A stretch of DNA of 64,000 nt from an uncultured Opitutia bacterium (GTDB taxonomy: Bacteria; Verrucomicrobiota; Verrucomicrobiia; Opitutales; UBA953): the NCBI GenBank assembly GCA_903840355.1, contig CAIMFJ010000007.1, positions 154,075 through 218,074 on the forward strand. The letters run 5' to 3'. The notes below the pieces were generated by a model. That model worked only from the letters and a program-made list of their open reading frames with translations. It had not been told where the DNA came from and ran no database searches. This document shows positions 44,072 to 53,692 of the stretch, one piece after another (position 1 is the stretch's first letter; each line of letters opens with the position of its first letter). Position numbers and translations under genes: made by a program.

Positions 44072-47000
44072 GCAACCTGCGGAGTAGGGGCAGTGCGGGC
44101 GGGGAGCCAGCCGAGGGCGATGATGCTGATTTGGCTAATCCAGAAAGCGGTTAACCAGTAGAAACCTGATTCCGTAAAGCCGTAGCTGTGGAGACCAACC
44201 CCGAGGAGGTTGGTGCCGAACCAAGACCAACTTGTCACGATGTTGCCGAAGACGAGCATTTGCATCAGGCCCTCACGACGGACCAAGCCGCCCCAGCGAG
44301 CGTGGAGGCAGACGGCACACCAGAGGACGATGAGAATGGCACCATTTTCTTTGGGATCCCAGCCCCAGAAACGACCCCAACTTTGGTCGGCCCAAATCCC
44401 GCCGAGCATCGTACCAATGAAACTCGCAATGGTGGCAAAGGCCAGCACGCCATAGCAGGCGCGGGCGACGCTTTCACCCCAAGCATAATTGGGTTTTAAG
44501 ACGCGTAAGATTAAGTGGGTGGCCGCCAGCATCCCCGCCACAAAGGTGGCGGCATAGCCAGAGGTGACTACGGTCACGTGGGTCGCGAGCCAGAAGTTGG
44601 AGTCGAGCACCGCGCGAACGCTCTCGAGGTTGTCTTCGCCGGAGAGGCCGAGGTTGTGGGCGATGATTAAGGAGCCAAAGCCACAGACGCCCGTGGCCAT
44701 CGAGGCGATACCATTTTTCCAGAAGGCTTCTAAGATTAAGCCTAGGCCGACGGCGCCCCAAGCGATGAAGATGCCAGAAGAGTAGAGGTTGGTGACGGGT
44801 GGTCGACCATGCAGCATCATGCGATAAAGCAGGCTGATGGTGTGCAGGATGAAGCAGAGAATCAGGAGGCGGTAAGCCCACACGCGGAGCTTTTCGGAAT
44901 CCAGCAACCAAGCTCCGAGCACTAGCAGCACCGTCACGGCGTAGGCAATCAGCAGCCAATAGAACGGTTGCAGACGGCTAAAATCAGCTTCGGCTTTAAT
45001 GGTTTTGGACCACGGCCCTTGCAGGGAAGCCGAGATGGCGCGCACTTGGGTGGTGCAGGTGTCATCATCTCCTTCGCGCCAAGCGACGCAGAAGCTGGCG
45101 TAGCGGCTCAAGATTCCATCGGGAGCCAAGCCCGCTCGGTGGGCGGAGCGATCTTGGATGACCGATAATAAAGCGGTGCCTAAATTATCCCAGTGTTCTT
45201 CCGTCGAACCTTCTTTGGGCGGAATGATACCGATCGTCCCTTCGCGGGCGAATTCTTGGTAGCGTTCCACAAAGGAGCGCACCGTGTTTTGTAATTCAGG
45301 ATTAAACGCTTTGCCTTCGCCGCCTTGGAGGCGATTCGCATTCATCTCTTCAATCGCACGACGGATGGAGCTTAACCAAGCTTCGTATTCACGTTGCGGA
45401 GCGATTTCGGCCGGCAAGTCCCCAGGCACAAAAGTCATGCTGAGCGTAGCGTATTGGCGTGCGGCGGTTTCTAATTGAATCAAAGCCCGGTCTTCGGCGT
45501 CGCGATCTGCTTGCGCACGCTTGCGGGCTTTCTCAGCCGCTTCGGAAACCTTGGCGCTGTTCTTCAAGATATCATCCCAGCTGGCGTAGAGCGTTTTTTC
45601 CGCATCGCGTCCTACCATCTTTAGCACCACGGGGTGCTCGATACGGAAAGTGGGTAGGTGGCGTGCCACCACGGGGCGGAAGGCGACCTCGATGAGCCAA
45701 TCCACGGCCTTAAGGGCATTACCTTCTAAGCGCACGGGGCGTTTCTCTAAAGCCTCTTGTACCTTTTGGTCGATGGTGGGGAGTTCTTTCGCAATCGCTT
45801 CACGTTGCTCTTTGGTCCACTGCGAAGGTTTAACCCCAAAGGCGATTTTTTCTAAATCCGTCAGGCGAATTTCGCGGCGCGAACGCATCTGCAAGAGCGA
45901 GCCACTGGCGAGCGTCTCAATCGGTACCAAACGACCGCCGCTTTGTACCGGAATGTTGGCTAACTCTTGCGAACTCCAGCTCGTCTCCGCGGCTTGCGTG
46001 GAGAGGTGCCCTAGCAACAGCAATGCAGTTACCGTAGCCACTTGACGCTTACGGCTTAAGAGGAAGTTGAAGAGACCGACGCCGAAGTGCCAGAGCAAGC
46101 CAAGTGACATCACTAGGACCGACACATAGGGAATCCAAGCTCCGGGGTTACGGACCACCTGTAAAACCGTTAAGTCGCGGCCTTCTTTGGTGTTACCGAA
46201 ACTCGATTGGAAGAACGTATAGCCTTGGTGGCGGAGCGGGTTGTTCATCGAAATATTAAAATTAAAACTCTCTTTGCCTTGGCGGATGGAGACATCGCTC
46301 GCAAAGCGTTTAGGAGTGTTCGTGCCGGGGTATTTTTCGTGGGTAAACTTTTCCAGTAAGACCGCGAAGGGGTAGTAGGTCCGCGTGCGACGTAGGCCGA
46401 TTTCGTAGTTCTTCCCTTGGTAGGTGAAGTGTTGGGCAGGGAAGGCTTCGGTTAGCCCAGGGTTGACGACCCACGTGCTGATTTCTTGTCCCGACTGATC
46501 GACCAAGCGGACGAGGCCGGTGGGCGAGTTGGCTTCGTTGTCGTCAAAGCTTTCTGGTAAAGCCTTGTAGGCCAATTTAGTTTTCGCCGAGCCGATACCC
46601 GAGGTAGTCGTGATCACTTGGCCATCCGGTAACTGTGATTGCGCGCGAAGGATGGAGTTGGGGACGAAGCTGAGCACTTCGACGCTAAAGGGTTTTTCGC
46701 CGAGGGCGTGTTTGCTCTTGGGGACGAGTAATTCGTTGGGGATGGCGGTGACTTTATCCGTTTCAAACATCGTCTTTTCGATGATGAAAAGTTCATACGA
46801 ACGGAACGCTTCAGAATAATTACGGCTCTCGCCTTCGGGGATCACCATCGCCGATTCTTCTTGATAGAGGGCGGTGATAAATCCGCCGGCGAGTAAGAGG
46901 ATTAAGCCCGCATGAATGATGGTATTCCCGAAGTGACGTACGCTCAGTTTGAAGTGTCGTGCATGGGCGCAGATGAGGTTGACGATTAACAACGCCCCGA

Positions 47001-47241
47001 GCAGAAAGCCGCCGGGTAGGGGCATGTGAAAGCCTGCGGTACGATCGAGTGGGTAGAGGCAGAACCAGCTCGAGAAATACTCCTTTTGAATATGCCACAC
47101 GCCCCAATGCACTTGTTCGAGCGTGCCTAAGAGCACGAGCAGCATCGAGAGTACCAGCAGCGCGACGGTAAGTCGTAAGCTAGCGAGGAAATCGAGCCAA
47201 GGGTTGGCACTCTTGGCTTTTTGGAGAAAGGCTTCGTTCAC
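44068..47241 (-). CDS. ccsBA: ResB-CcsA fusion, cytochrome c maturation (system II)
   Basis: A 1057-residue membrane protein delivering haem to apocytochrome c. Residues 1-395 resemble ResB/CcsB: LTVALLVLSMLLVLLGTLEQVHWGVW at the start and a large periplasmic part. Residues 415-760 form a soluble Lys/Glu-rich stretch that begins IPVQSGGRLVPIETLASG, a pattern of CcsBA periplasmic inserts. The C-terminal part, with about eight membrane helices, has the WWD haem-binding motif (WGRFWGWDPKENGAILIVLW) of CcsA. The GTG start overlaps the upstream lipoprotein gene (GTGA). It should serve the c-type cytochromes at 18-21 and 54-59 kb. Confidence 0.92.
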   Translation of the reverse strand: MNEAFLQKAKSANPWLDFLASLRLTVALLVLSMLLVLLGTLEQVHWGVWHIQKEYFSSWFCLYPLDRTAGFHMPLPGGFLLGALLIVNLICAHARHFKLSVRHFGNTIIHAGLILLLAGGFITALYQEESAMVIPEGESRNYSEAFRSYELFIIEKTMFETDKVTAIPNELLVPKSKHALGEKPFSVEVLSFVPNSILRAQSQLPDGQVITTTSGIGSAKTKLAYKALPESFDDNEANSPTGLVRLVDQSGQEISTWVVNPGLTEAFPAQHFTYQGKNYEIGLRRTRTYYPFAVLLEKFTHEKYPGTNTPKRFASDVSIRQGKESFNFNISMNNPLRHQGYTFFQSSFGNTKEGRDLTVLQVVRNPGAWIPYVSVLVMSLGLLWHFGVGLFNFLLSRKRQVATVTALLLLGHLSTQAAETSWSSQELANIPVQSGGRLVPIETLASGSLLQMRSRREIRLTDLEKIAFGVKPSQWTKEQREAIAKELPTIDQKVQEALEKRPVRLEGNALKAVDWLIEVAFRPVVARHLPTFRIEHPVVLKMVGRDAEKTLYASWDDILKNSAKVSEAAEKARKRAQADRDAEDRALIQLETAARQYATLSMTFVPGDLPAEIAPQREYEAWLSSIRRAIEEMNANRLQGGEGKAFNPELQNTVRSFVERYQEFAREGTIGIIPPKEGSTEEHWDNLGTALLSVIQDRSAHRAGLAPDGILSRYASFCVAWREGDDDTCTTQVRAISASLQGPWSKTIKAEADFSRLQPFYWLLIAYAVTVLLVLGAWLLDSEKLRVWAYRLLILCFILHTISLLYRMMLHGRPPVTNLYSSGIFIAWGAVGLGLILEAFWKNGIASMATGVCGFGSLIIAHNLGLSGEDNLESVRAVLDSNFWLATHVTVVTSGYAATFVAGMLAATHLILRVLKPNYAWGESVARACYGVLAFATIASFIGTMLGGIWADQSWGRFWGWDPKENGAILIVLWCAVCLHARWGGLVRREGLMQMLVFGNIVTSWSWFGTNLLGVGLHSYGFTESGFYWLTAFWISQISIIALGWLPARTAPTPQVA

Positions 47242-47867
47242 GGGAGTTGAGAGGCGGCGAGGAATTGCGCAAACGTATTGGCATTGGCCTGCACGGCGGC
47301 GGCATCACCACTCAGTTTTAAGAACCAAGTGGAACCATTCTTCGGAATTAAAAAGGCGTCGGTCGCTTTCTTACCATCCGTGCTCGTTAGGATGAAGCGC
47401 TGACCGGCATCGCTCCCTACCTTGGCCTCTTGGGCACTGGCCGCGATACTGGCTTCATCGGCGGGAGGTAAGCCGATTTGGCCCCGCCAGCGGTTGACGT
47501 TGGCAGTGATGCCACCCACGGAACCAGGAAACACGGTGACGGCGATTTCAGCTTTAGTGCCATTAGGACCAGGGACGATCCAAGTCGCCTTCCGCATGGC
47601 GTTTTCTGGACCCACCGACCAGCCCGTTGGTAAGGTAGCCCACTTAGGCGTGCCTGCGCGGGCGGCATCCGCTTTCATGGCCTCGGTCGCTTGCATCGCC
47701 CCTGGGGCGGTTTGAGGGGTGGGGGCCACGACCGGGGTGACGGTAGGCGCGGCGGGGGCGGCGGCGACGGGTTCAGATTTTACTTCGTAGTTAGTGACTT
47801 TGGCGGCGGGCTTGCAGCCTGCGAGTAGGACGAGGCCGCCAAGGAAAAAGTAAGGAGTGAGACGCAT
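47238..47867 (-). CDS. Lipoprotein of unknown function
   Basis: MRLTPYFFLGGLVLLAGC is a lipoprotein signal with lipobox LAGC. An Ala/Pro/Val-rich spacer follows, then a domain starting near residue 75 (WATLPTGWSVGPENAMRKATW) with VTVFPGSVGGITANVNRWRGQIG, a pattern I have seen in PVC lipoproteins but cannot name. It is upstream of the ResB-CcsA gene with a four-base overlap. It may help the maturation system or be an unrelated envelope protein. Confidence 0.78.
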   Translation of the reverse strand: MRLTPYFFLGGLVLLAGCKPAAKVTNYEVKSEPVAAAPAAPTVTPVVAPTPQTAPGAMQATEAMKADAARAGTPKWATLPTGWSVGPENAMRKATWIVPGPNGTKAEIAVTVFPGSVGGITANVNRWRGQIGLPPADEASIAASAQEAKVGSDAGQRFILTSTDGKKATDAFLIPKNGSTWFLKLSGDAAAVQANANTFAQFLAASQLP

Positions 47868-47976
47868 GACAAGAAAGGGGGAGACCGTTTTAGACAGGAC
47901 GGTCGGAAGATGGTTGCGAGAGGCTGGCCGAATGGCAAAACGAAAGGGTAGGAAATCTTGGGGAAATCCTGTGCTA

Positions 47977-47992
47977 GGGAGGTGGTCCTCCC
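47977..47992. other. Short hairpin downstream of ychF
   Basis: GGGAGG-TGGT-CCTCCC is a perfect six-base inverted repeat in the 143-base gap between ychF and the lipoprotein gene. GACCGT / ACGGTC near 47885 is another. They are GC-rich hairpins without a T tract; a terminator or leader structure is possible. Confidence 0.4.
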
Positions 47993-48010
47993 GAGGGTAT
48001 GCCGCCCAGC

Positions 48011-49120
48011 TTAATCCGTGAAGCGGAAGAGGGCTACATCCCCATCTTGGAAGAGGTAGGCTTTGCCTTCGAGGCGATAACGGCCGGCCTTACGCGCGGC
48101 GGCTTCGGAGCCCGTTTTCACTAAATCCTCGTAGGATACCACTTCGGCTTTCACGAAGCCTTTTTCGAAGTCGGTATGAATTACGCCCGCACACTGGGGG
48201 GCCGTCATGCCATGACGGAATGTCCAAGCGCGAACTTCTTTTTCACCAGCGGTAAAGTAAGTCGCCAGCCCGAGGAGTTTGTAAGCCCCGCGGATTAGAT
48301 CGGAAACGCCGGAGTCGGTAACGCCGAGTGATTGCAGGAACTCGGTGGCTTCTTCGGGCGAAAGGTCACAGAGCTCCGCTTCGACTTGGGCACAAATCAC
48401 GACCACTTCACAGCCGTGTTGCTTGGCAATTTGGGCCTTCACGGCAGCCACGTGTTTATTCTTCGAGGGGTCTGCTAAGTCTGATTCGGCAACATTGCAG
48501 GCGTAGAGAACTTTTTTGAAAGAGAGGAGATTATAGGTTTTGAGACGCTGACGCTCGTCGTCGCTCACTTCGAGTGCCGAAGCGGGCAAGTTCTCGTTCA
48601 AGTGTTTAACCAGGCGCGTCAGTAAATCGACGTTTGATAGCGCGTCCTTATCTTGGCTGCGGGCTTTCTTCTGGTTGCGCTCTAATTGTTGTTCGGCCGA
48701 TTGGAGGTCGGCCAAGATGAGTTCCGTTTCGATCACGCTGATATCGCGGACGGGGTCTACCTTGCCCATGCTGTGCACGATGTCGTCGTTATCGAAGCAC
48801 CGCACCACGTGGATGATTGCATCGCACTCGCGGATGTTGGATAAGAAATCGTTCCCTTTGCCTTCACCCTTGGAGGCACCAGCGACTAAGCCAGCGATGT
48901 CGACGATGTCGATGGTAGCGGGGATAACGACTTTGGTCCCGGCGATCTTTTGCAGTTCAGCCAAGCGGACGTCTGGTACCACGACCACGCCCACATTGGG
49001 TTCGATGGTGCAGAAAGGGTAGTTAGCGGCCTCGGCTTTGAGGGAGCGCGTGAGGGCGTTGAAGAGCGTGGATTTACCGACATTGGGTAGTCCGACGATG
49101 CCTGCCTGAGTTTTTGCCAT
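48011..49120 (-). CDS. ychF: Redox-regulated ATPase YchF
   Basis: An Obg-related P-loop ATPase, linked in bacteria to ribosome and oxidative-stress functions. From ATG at 49120: G1 GLPNVGKSTLFNALT, G2-G3 region with DIVDIAGLVAGASKGEG, the unusual NVAE (in YACNVAESDL) in place of NKxD, and a C-terminal TGS domain (VRAWTFRHGMTAPQCAG). The 369 residues match the family exactly. The open frame extends 43 codons upstream into the next lipoprotein gene but without homology. It has its own leader of 34 bases after that gene. Confidence 0.96.
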   Translation of the reverse strand: MAKTQAGIVGLPNVGKSTLFNALTRSLKAEAANYPFCTIEPNVGVVVVPDVRLAELQKIAGTKVVIPATIDIVDIAGLVAGASKGEGKGNDFLSNIRECDAIIHVVRCFDNDDIVHSMGKVDPVRDISVIETELILADLQSAEQQLERNQKKARSQDKDALSNVDLLTRLVKHLNENLPASALEVSDDERQRLKTYNLLSFKKVLYACNVAESDLADPSKNKHVAAVKAQIAKQHGCEVVVICAQVEAELCDLSPEEATEFLQSLGVTDSGVSDLIRGAYKLLGLATYFTAGEKEVRAWTFRHGMTAPQCAGVIHTDFEKGFVKAEVVSYEDLVKTGSEAAARKAGRYRLEGKAYLFQDGDVALFRFTD

Positions 49121-49154
49121 GGAGATGGGAACGTGGGCAAGTGACTCGCCAAGG

Positions 49155-49565
49155 TCAAGAGTCGGGACGACGTTCGGGCAATTCTTGTGCCGCCTTGGTG
49201 AGGTCGCTAGACGGCAGGACGACTTCTTCCTCCGCATGCGGTTCACCACGTAAAACCGTGGCTAAAGCCGTGCGGTTGCTGATTTGCGTGATCTTCAGAA
49301 CACTCGTAGGCTTGAGGTTGGCCATACGACTAACGACGATTTCGCCGTTTTTTAGCCCTGAATGAGGGAGTAAGTTGACCACGATTAACTTCGCCTGTGC
49401 CGCGGGCGGGTCGACGAACCCGACCCGCGTATTACGCGACGTCCCCGTAGGCTTCCCGAAGGGGCCATTGGGGTTTTCCGTCGCAGCGGGTGGGGTCGTG
49501 TCAACGGGTGTGCTGGCACACCCGGCTAGCCCCAGCCCGACCAAGGCAAGGAGCACGAACCTCAC
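49155..49565 (-). CDS. Small lipoprotein of unknown function
   Basis: 136 residues. [16 protein letters not shown] is a lipoprotein signal with lipobox LAGC. The rest is a Pro/Thr-rich spacer followed by a compact part ([20 protein letters not shown]) of a fold I cannot name. It starts in a four-base overlap with the rpoD stop, so it is translationally coupled with the housekeeping sigma factor gene. There is no known partner. Confidence 0.75.
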   Translation of the reverse strand: MRFVLLALVGLGLAGCASTPVDTTPPAATENPNGPFGKPTGTSRNTRVGFVDPPAAQAKLIVVNLLPHSGLKNGEIVVSRMANLKPTSVLKITQISNRTALATVLRGEPHAEEEVVLPSSDLTKAAQELPERRPDS

Positions 49566-51694
49566 GGTTTAGGGGGCGAGGGCGGAGGGGTGTTGTGATC
49601 TGGACCTTCCACGGGCTTATTTAAGAAAGCCGCCAAGTTGCCCGTGGGGAGCGTGTTGCCCGTCAGCAAGCCAGGAGCTTGTTGGGCACTTTCGTCTGCT
49701 TCGACGAATTGATCGAAACCTGGACCCGAGGTGTCGAGTTCGCCTTCGAACATGCCTTGCAATTGACGCATGCGCGTCGGGTGACGCATCTTGCGGAGGG
49801 CTTTGGCTTCGATTTGGCGAATCCGTTCGCGGGTGACTTTAAAGTGACGACCCACTTCTTCGAGGGTACGTTGAACCCCATCGAGCAAGCCGAAGCGCAG
49901 GATGAGGACTTCTTTTTCGCGTTCTGCGAGGGAGCGTAAGACGAAGTCGATTTTTTCGCGCAAGAGGCGCGTCGAAGCCGTATCGGAAGGATTTTCGGCC
50001 GATTTGTCTTCGATGAAGTCACCGAGCGACGTGTCTTCACCGTCGCCTACTGGCGATTGGAGCGAGATGGGTTGTTGCGCCATCTTCATGATTTGCTGCA
50101 CGCGATCGATGGCCATGTTCATTTCGTTGGCGACTTCTTCGGCGGTTGGCTCGTGGCCGAGTTCTTGCGTGAGTTGCTTTTGCACCTGCATCACCTTGTT
50201 CAAGGTTTCGATCATGTGCACCGGGATGCGAATCGTGCGGGCTTGATCTGCGATGGAACGCGTGATGGCTTGGCGAATCCACCACGTGGCGTAAGTGGAG
50301 AATTTGTAACCGCGGCGGTATTCGAATTTCTCCACGGCTTTGACTAAGCCCATGTTGCCTTCTTGGATAAGGTCGGTGAAGAGCAGGCCGCGATTTTGGT
50401 ATTTCTTCGCAATCGAAATCACGAGGCGCAAGTTGTGTTCCACCATCTCGGTCTTGGCCTTTTGGGCTTCGTCCAGGTACTTGCGTACATGTCTTACGAG
50501 GGTGAGTAATTCGCTGGGCTGCAGGCGCCAGCGGCTTTCAATTTCACGGATGCGCGAGGCTTGAATTTCAGGTTTGCGGGCGAGTTTAGCGCGGACGGGG
50601 CCGCGGGCGACGATGGAAGGCTCGACTAAGTTGCGGGCATCATCGATGTCGCCCTTAATCACCGGCGAATCCAACCACTCTTCAAACAGCTTCATCTTGA
50701 AGCAGAACTTGCGGAGCGTGCCGAGAATAGAGCCCTCAGCCTTTTTGTAATTCTTTAAGGCTTTGGCTTTTTCGGCCTCGTTGGGGCTCTCGGCGACCTT
50801 TTGCCACTTCTTGTTGAGGTCTTTTTCAATCTCTTCGCAGGTCTTAATGTCCTTTTCTAAATTGCGGTAGTAAGCGTCGCGCGATTCGACTTTCTTATCG
50901 ATCACCACTTTGTCAAAACGCTCTTCCTTGCGGAAGACTTTGCGGGCGAGGTCGAGTTGGTAGTCTAAGGTAAGCCACACGGAGAAGAGGTATTCTTGGG
51001 CCTTTAATTCCGCATCTTCGATGCGCTTGGAGATTTCGACTTCTTGTTCGCGCGTGAGCAGTGGCTTATGGCCCATCTGCTTCAAGTACACATTGAAAGG
51101 ATCGTAGGGAGCGTCGGCGGGAACCGTGCGGGTAGCTTCTTCTTCGGCGTCGTCGATTTTCTTTTGGTAGGTTTCGACTTCGTCTTCATCCAATAGCTTG
51201 ATCGATAAGCTATCCAGGATGTTCATGATGTTCTCAATCAACTCTGGATCCGTGGCGCTATTGGGGATGATTTCGTTGATGTTTTGCACCGTCACCCAGC
51301 CGTTTTTCTTCGAAAGCCCGACCAAGATTTGCACCTTTTCGTTAATCTCTTTGCCGATTTGTGGGGGCTTTAAGGCCGGGGCGTTTTTAGCGGAAGCCGT
51401 GGCCGGCTTAGGGGTGGGCATCTTGACTGAAGGTGCTTTAGGCACGGCAGGGGCTTCGGACGCCAGGCGTGCGGGTTTAGCTTGAGGCTTAACGGGAGCG
51501 GGTTTGGAGGCGGCTTTAGCGGCAGGCGCTTTTACAGCGGGGGACTTAGCCGCGGGTGCTTTGGCCGCAGGGGCTTTGCCTGCCGGCGTTTTAGCGGCGG
51601 GAGTAGGCTTGCTGGCTGCAGGAGCTTTGGCGGGCGCTTTGGCGGCTGGCTTGCTCGACTTAGGCACGTTTTTCTTAGGGGACTTATCAGGCAT
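49562..51694 (-). CDS. rpoD: RNA polymerase primary sigma factor (sigma-70)
   Basis: The housekeeping sigma factor. Order: a Lys/Ala/Pro-rich low-complexity tail (about residues 1-105), region 1.1 ([17 protein letters not shown]), region 1.2 ([20 protein letters not shown]), region 2 ([20 protein letters not shown] and [20 protein letters not shown]), region 3 ([20 protein letters not shown]) and region 4 ([20 protein letters not shown]). The 710 residues are longer than E. coli RpoD (613) because of the N-terminal tail. It lies immediately downstream of dnaG (nine bases), the dnaG-rpoD part of the macromolecular-synthesis operon, with rpsU missing. Confidence 0.96.
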   Translation of the reverse strand: MPDKSPKKNVPKSSKPAAKAPAKAPAASKPTPAAKTPAGKAPAAKAPAAKSPAVKAPAAKAASKPAPVKPQAKPARLASEAPAVPKAPSVKMPTPKPATASAKNAPALKPPQIGKEINEKVQILVGLSKKNGWVTVQNINEIIPNSATDPELIENIMNILDSLSIKLLDEDEVETYQKKIDDAEEEATRTVPADAPYDPFNVYLKQMGHKPLLTREQEVEISKRIEDAELKAQEYLFSVWLTLDYQLDLARKVFRKEERFDKVVIDKKVESRDAYYRNLEKDIKTCEEIEKDLNKKWQKVAESPNEAEKAKALKNYKKAEGSILGTLRKFCFKMKLFEEWLDSPVIKGDIDDARNLVEPSIVARGPVRAKLARKPEIQASRIREIESRWRLQPSELLTLVRHVRKYLDEAQKAKTEMVEHNLRLVISIAKKYQNRGLLFTDLIQEGNMGLVKAVEKFEYRRGYKFSTYATWWIRQAITRSIADQARTIRIPVHMIETLNKVMQVQKQLTQELGHEPTAEEVANEMNMAIDRVQQIMKMAQQPISLQSPVGDGEDTSLGDFIEDKSAENPSDTASTRLLREKIDFVLRSLAEREKEVLILRFGLLDGVQRTLEEVGRHFKVTRERIRQIEAKALRKMRHPTRMRQLQGMFEGELDTSGPGFDQFVEADESAQQAPGLLTGNTLPTGNLAAFLNKPVEGPDHNTPPPSPPKP
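51500..51660 (-). repeat. Lys/Ala/Pro-coding low-complexity repeat in rpoD
   Basis: The 5' part of rpoD is built of imperfect [13 protein letters not shown] units coded by alternating GC-rich triplets. Such repeats can change in copy number and the N-terminal tail length may vary between strains. Confidence 0.6.
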
Positions 51695-51703
51695 AGGAGG
51701 AAA

Positions 51704-53560
51704 TTAGGAAAGGGCGGGAGGTTGGGCGTTGTTTTTGCGTAAGGCCATTTTCTCGGCTTGGAGTTGAGTTAATCTCTCAACGTCTGCGGAGGGTGTGGTC
51801 GCAATCAGGGCATCGAGGCGCCTGACCTGCATCTGCGTTTGTCTTTGATGGAACGCGCGCAAGATGCCGTTAACGTGTGGCAAGAGGTCGGAATCTTTTT
51901 CCAGCCCTAGGAAGGTTTCGGCCGAAAGGCGGGCTGCTTCGGTTCTTAAATCGTCATCCAAGGCATTGATGGCTTCACGGATGCCTTGAAAGTGACCGTG
52001 TTCCGCTTCGTTCAGCAAAGCCATTAGGAGAGTGCCGCCCCGACTGGACGTATCGATCCATTCGAGGGGGAGAGCTTGTGCGACCGGAACAAAGAAAACA
52101 TCATGCCGAAGTATGAAGAGTATCAGTTCCTCTTCGGGGGTTGTCAAGCCCCCCCCCTTGACAGCAGGGGTTGCCGGGCTGGGAGTAGACCCTAACTGAG
52201 CTGCAGGTTTTTGGGCAGCCACCGTGAGGCGATGCCGTTCGTAGGCCATGTGGATCTCACGAATTCCCAATCCTGCGTAGCGGGCGGCCTCGTTGAGGGC
52301 TTCGCGCACAATCTCTTCGGCACCGGCTTGTTGCACGATCGGAAATAGGTCTTCGAGGAGGGCTAAACGACGCGCCAGCGGTAGGGCGGTGGAGCCTTCG
52401 GGGATCAGCGATTGAACACAGAACTGCATCGCACTGCGAGCGGTGTTCGCAAGGGCCGTCCAACCCGAAGCATCTTGGTTGGAAAAATACTCATCGGGGT
52501 CTTTGCCTTCAGGTAAAGACAGGAAGCGAATATCGAGCCCTTCGCGCAAACCGAGCGGCAGCAAACGCATGGCGGCTTTTTGTCCCGCTGCGTCGGAATC
52601 GAGGAAGACGATGAGGCGCGTCGCAAAGCGTCTTAATTGTTGCAAGTGTTCTTCAGTGACCGCGGTGCCTTGCGCTGCGATAGCACCAGGGATGCCGGCG
52701 GAATGACAACGAATGGCGTCCAGTTGACCTTCAACGAGGACGAAGGGTTCGTTGTCTTTGCGGTTGTTGCGGGCGCGGTCGAGGTTGAAGACCGTGCGGG
52801 ATTTTTTAAACAACTCCGTCTCGGGAGAGTTCACGTATTTCGCTTCGCGCGAAGGGTCGTCGGCGGGCGTAATCTCTAAGGTTCTTGCGGTAAAAGCGAT
52901 GACGCGGCCTTGGATGTCGCAAATGGGAATCACCAAACGACCACGGAAACGGCAACGCCAGCGAGCGGGGTCTTGGAAGCGATCGATGCCAAAAAAGAGC
53001 CCGGTTTGGGCGAGGGCTTCAGGCGTGTAGCCCTTCTTGATTAAACCCGGGATGAGTTTGGAGTCATCGACTGGGGCGAAGCCGATACGAAAGTCGTCGG
53101 CCACGGCTAAGTTGAATTTTCTTTTCTCCGTCCAATATTTTTTAATCCATTCGCTGTGGACGGGGTCCTCGAGGAAGCAGCGACGCCAGTAGTCGGCCAC
53201 GAGCTCATGGATTTCTAAAAGCTGGCCGCGGAGGGAGCGGGTGCCTTGGCCCTCGCCGATATTTTCATATTCTAGTTTAAAACCAAAGCGCCCGGCGACA
53301 CGTTCTACCGCTTCGGGGAAGTCGAGCCCTTCGCGGTTCATCACCAATTTAAAAACATCGCCCCCTTGTTGGGTGCTGAAGCAGTACCACAGGCCGGTTT
53401 CGGGACTCGCTTTGAAGGAGGGGCTTTTTTCGGATTTGAACGGACTGAGACCCCACCAATCCCGCCCGCGTTGTTTCATTTGGGTATAATCGCCCGCTAG
53501 CGCCACGATGTCGGCTCGTTGGCGAAGTTCGTCGATAGATCTGCGGGAGATGCGGGCCAC
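51704..53560 (-). CDS. dnaG: DNA primase
   Basis: Makes RNA primers for replication. From a GTG at 53560 (VARISRRSIDELRQRADIV) the protein has about 618 residues: degenerate zinc domain, TOPRIM/RNA polymerase core (FVLVEGQLDAIRCHSAG, FLDSDAAGQKAA, PEGKDPDEYF) and a C-terminal helicase-binding part (EEELILFILRHDVF). In the zinc domain, three of four ligands of the CHC2 motif are replaced (Ser39, Lys42, Thr63; Cys60 remains). Frame extension to 53650 adds residues that match no DnaG. A nine-G tract in the linker is noted separately. Confidence 0.94.
   Translation of the reverse strand: MARISRRSIDELRQRADIVALAGDYTQMKQRGRDWWGLSPFKSEKSPSFKASPETGLWYCFSTQQGGDVFKLVMNREGLDFPEAVERVAGRFGFKLEYENIGEGQGTRSLRGQLLEIHELVADYWRRCFLEDPVHSEWIKKYWTEKRKFNLAVADDFRIGFAPVDDSKLIPGLIKKGYTPEALAQTGLFFGIDRFQDPARWRCRFRGRLVIPICDIQGRVIAFTARTLEITPADDPSREAKYVNSPETELFKKSRTVFNLDRARNNRKDNEPFVLVEGQLDAIRCHSAGIPGAIAAQGTAVTEEHLQQLRRFATRLIVFLDSDAAGQKAAMRLLPLGLREGLDIRFLSLPEGKDPDEYFSNQDASGWTALANTARSAMQFCVQSLIPEGSTALPLARRLALLEDLFPIVQQAGAEEIVREALNEAARYAGLGIREIHMAYERHRLTVAAQKPAAQLGSTPSPATPAVKGGGLTTPEEELILFILRHDVFFVPVAQALPLEWIDTSSRGGTLLMALLNEAEHGHFQGIREAINALDDDLRTEAARLSAETFLGLEKDSDLLPHVNGILRAFHQRQTQMQVRRLDALIATTPSADVERLTQLQAEKMALRKNNAQPPALS
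52142..52163. repeat. Homopolymer tract within an inverted repeat in dnaG
   Basis: The plus strand reads TGTCAAG, then C8, then CTTGACA, a perfect seven-base inverted repeat whose loop is the C tract. On the coding strand it is nine consecutive G (52149-52157) coding Lys-Gly-Gly-Gly. A one-base gain would meet a stop about 16 codons later. Confidence 0.75.
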
Positions 53561-53692
53561 GGCTGTCAAGGGGTGTCTGTCAAGAGGGCGTTGGGCAATG
53601 GAAATGAGTGGGCAATTATTCCCAGAAAGTTCCCTAGGACTTATGCCCAAGATGACTCTAACCGCTAGTTTTTGAGGGCTTTTTTGGTAAAA

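Noticed and set aside
48000..49249. Longer YchF start at 49249
   Set aside because: Family N-terminus begins at MAKTQAGIVG (49120); the extension overlaps a lipoprotein gene.
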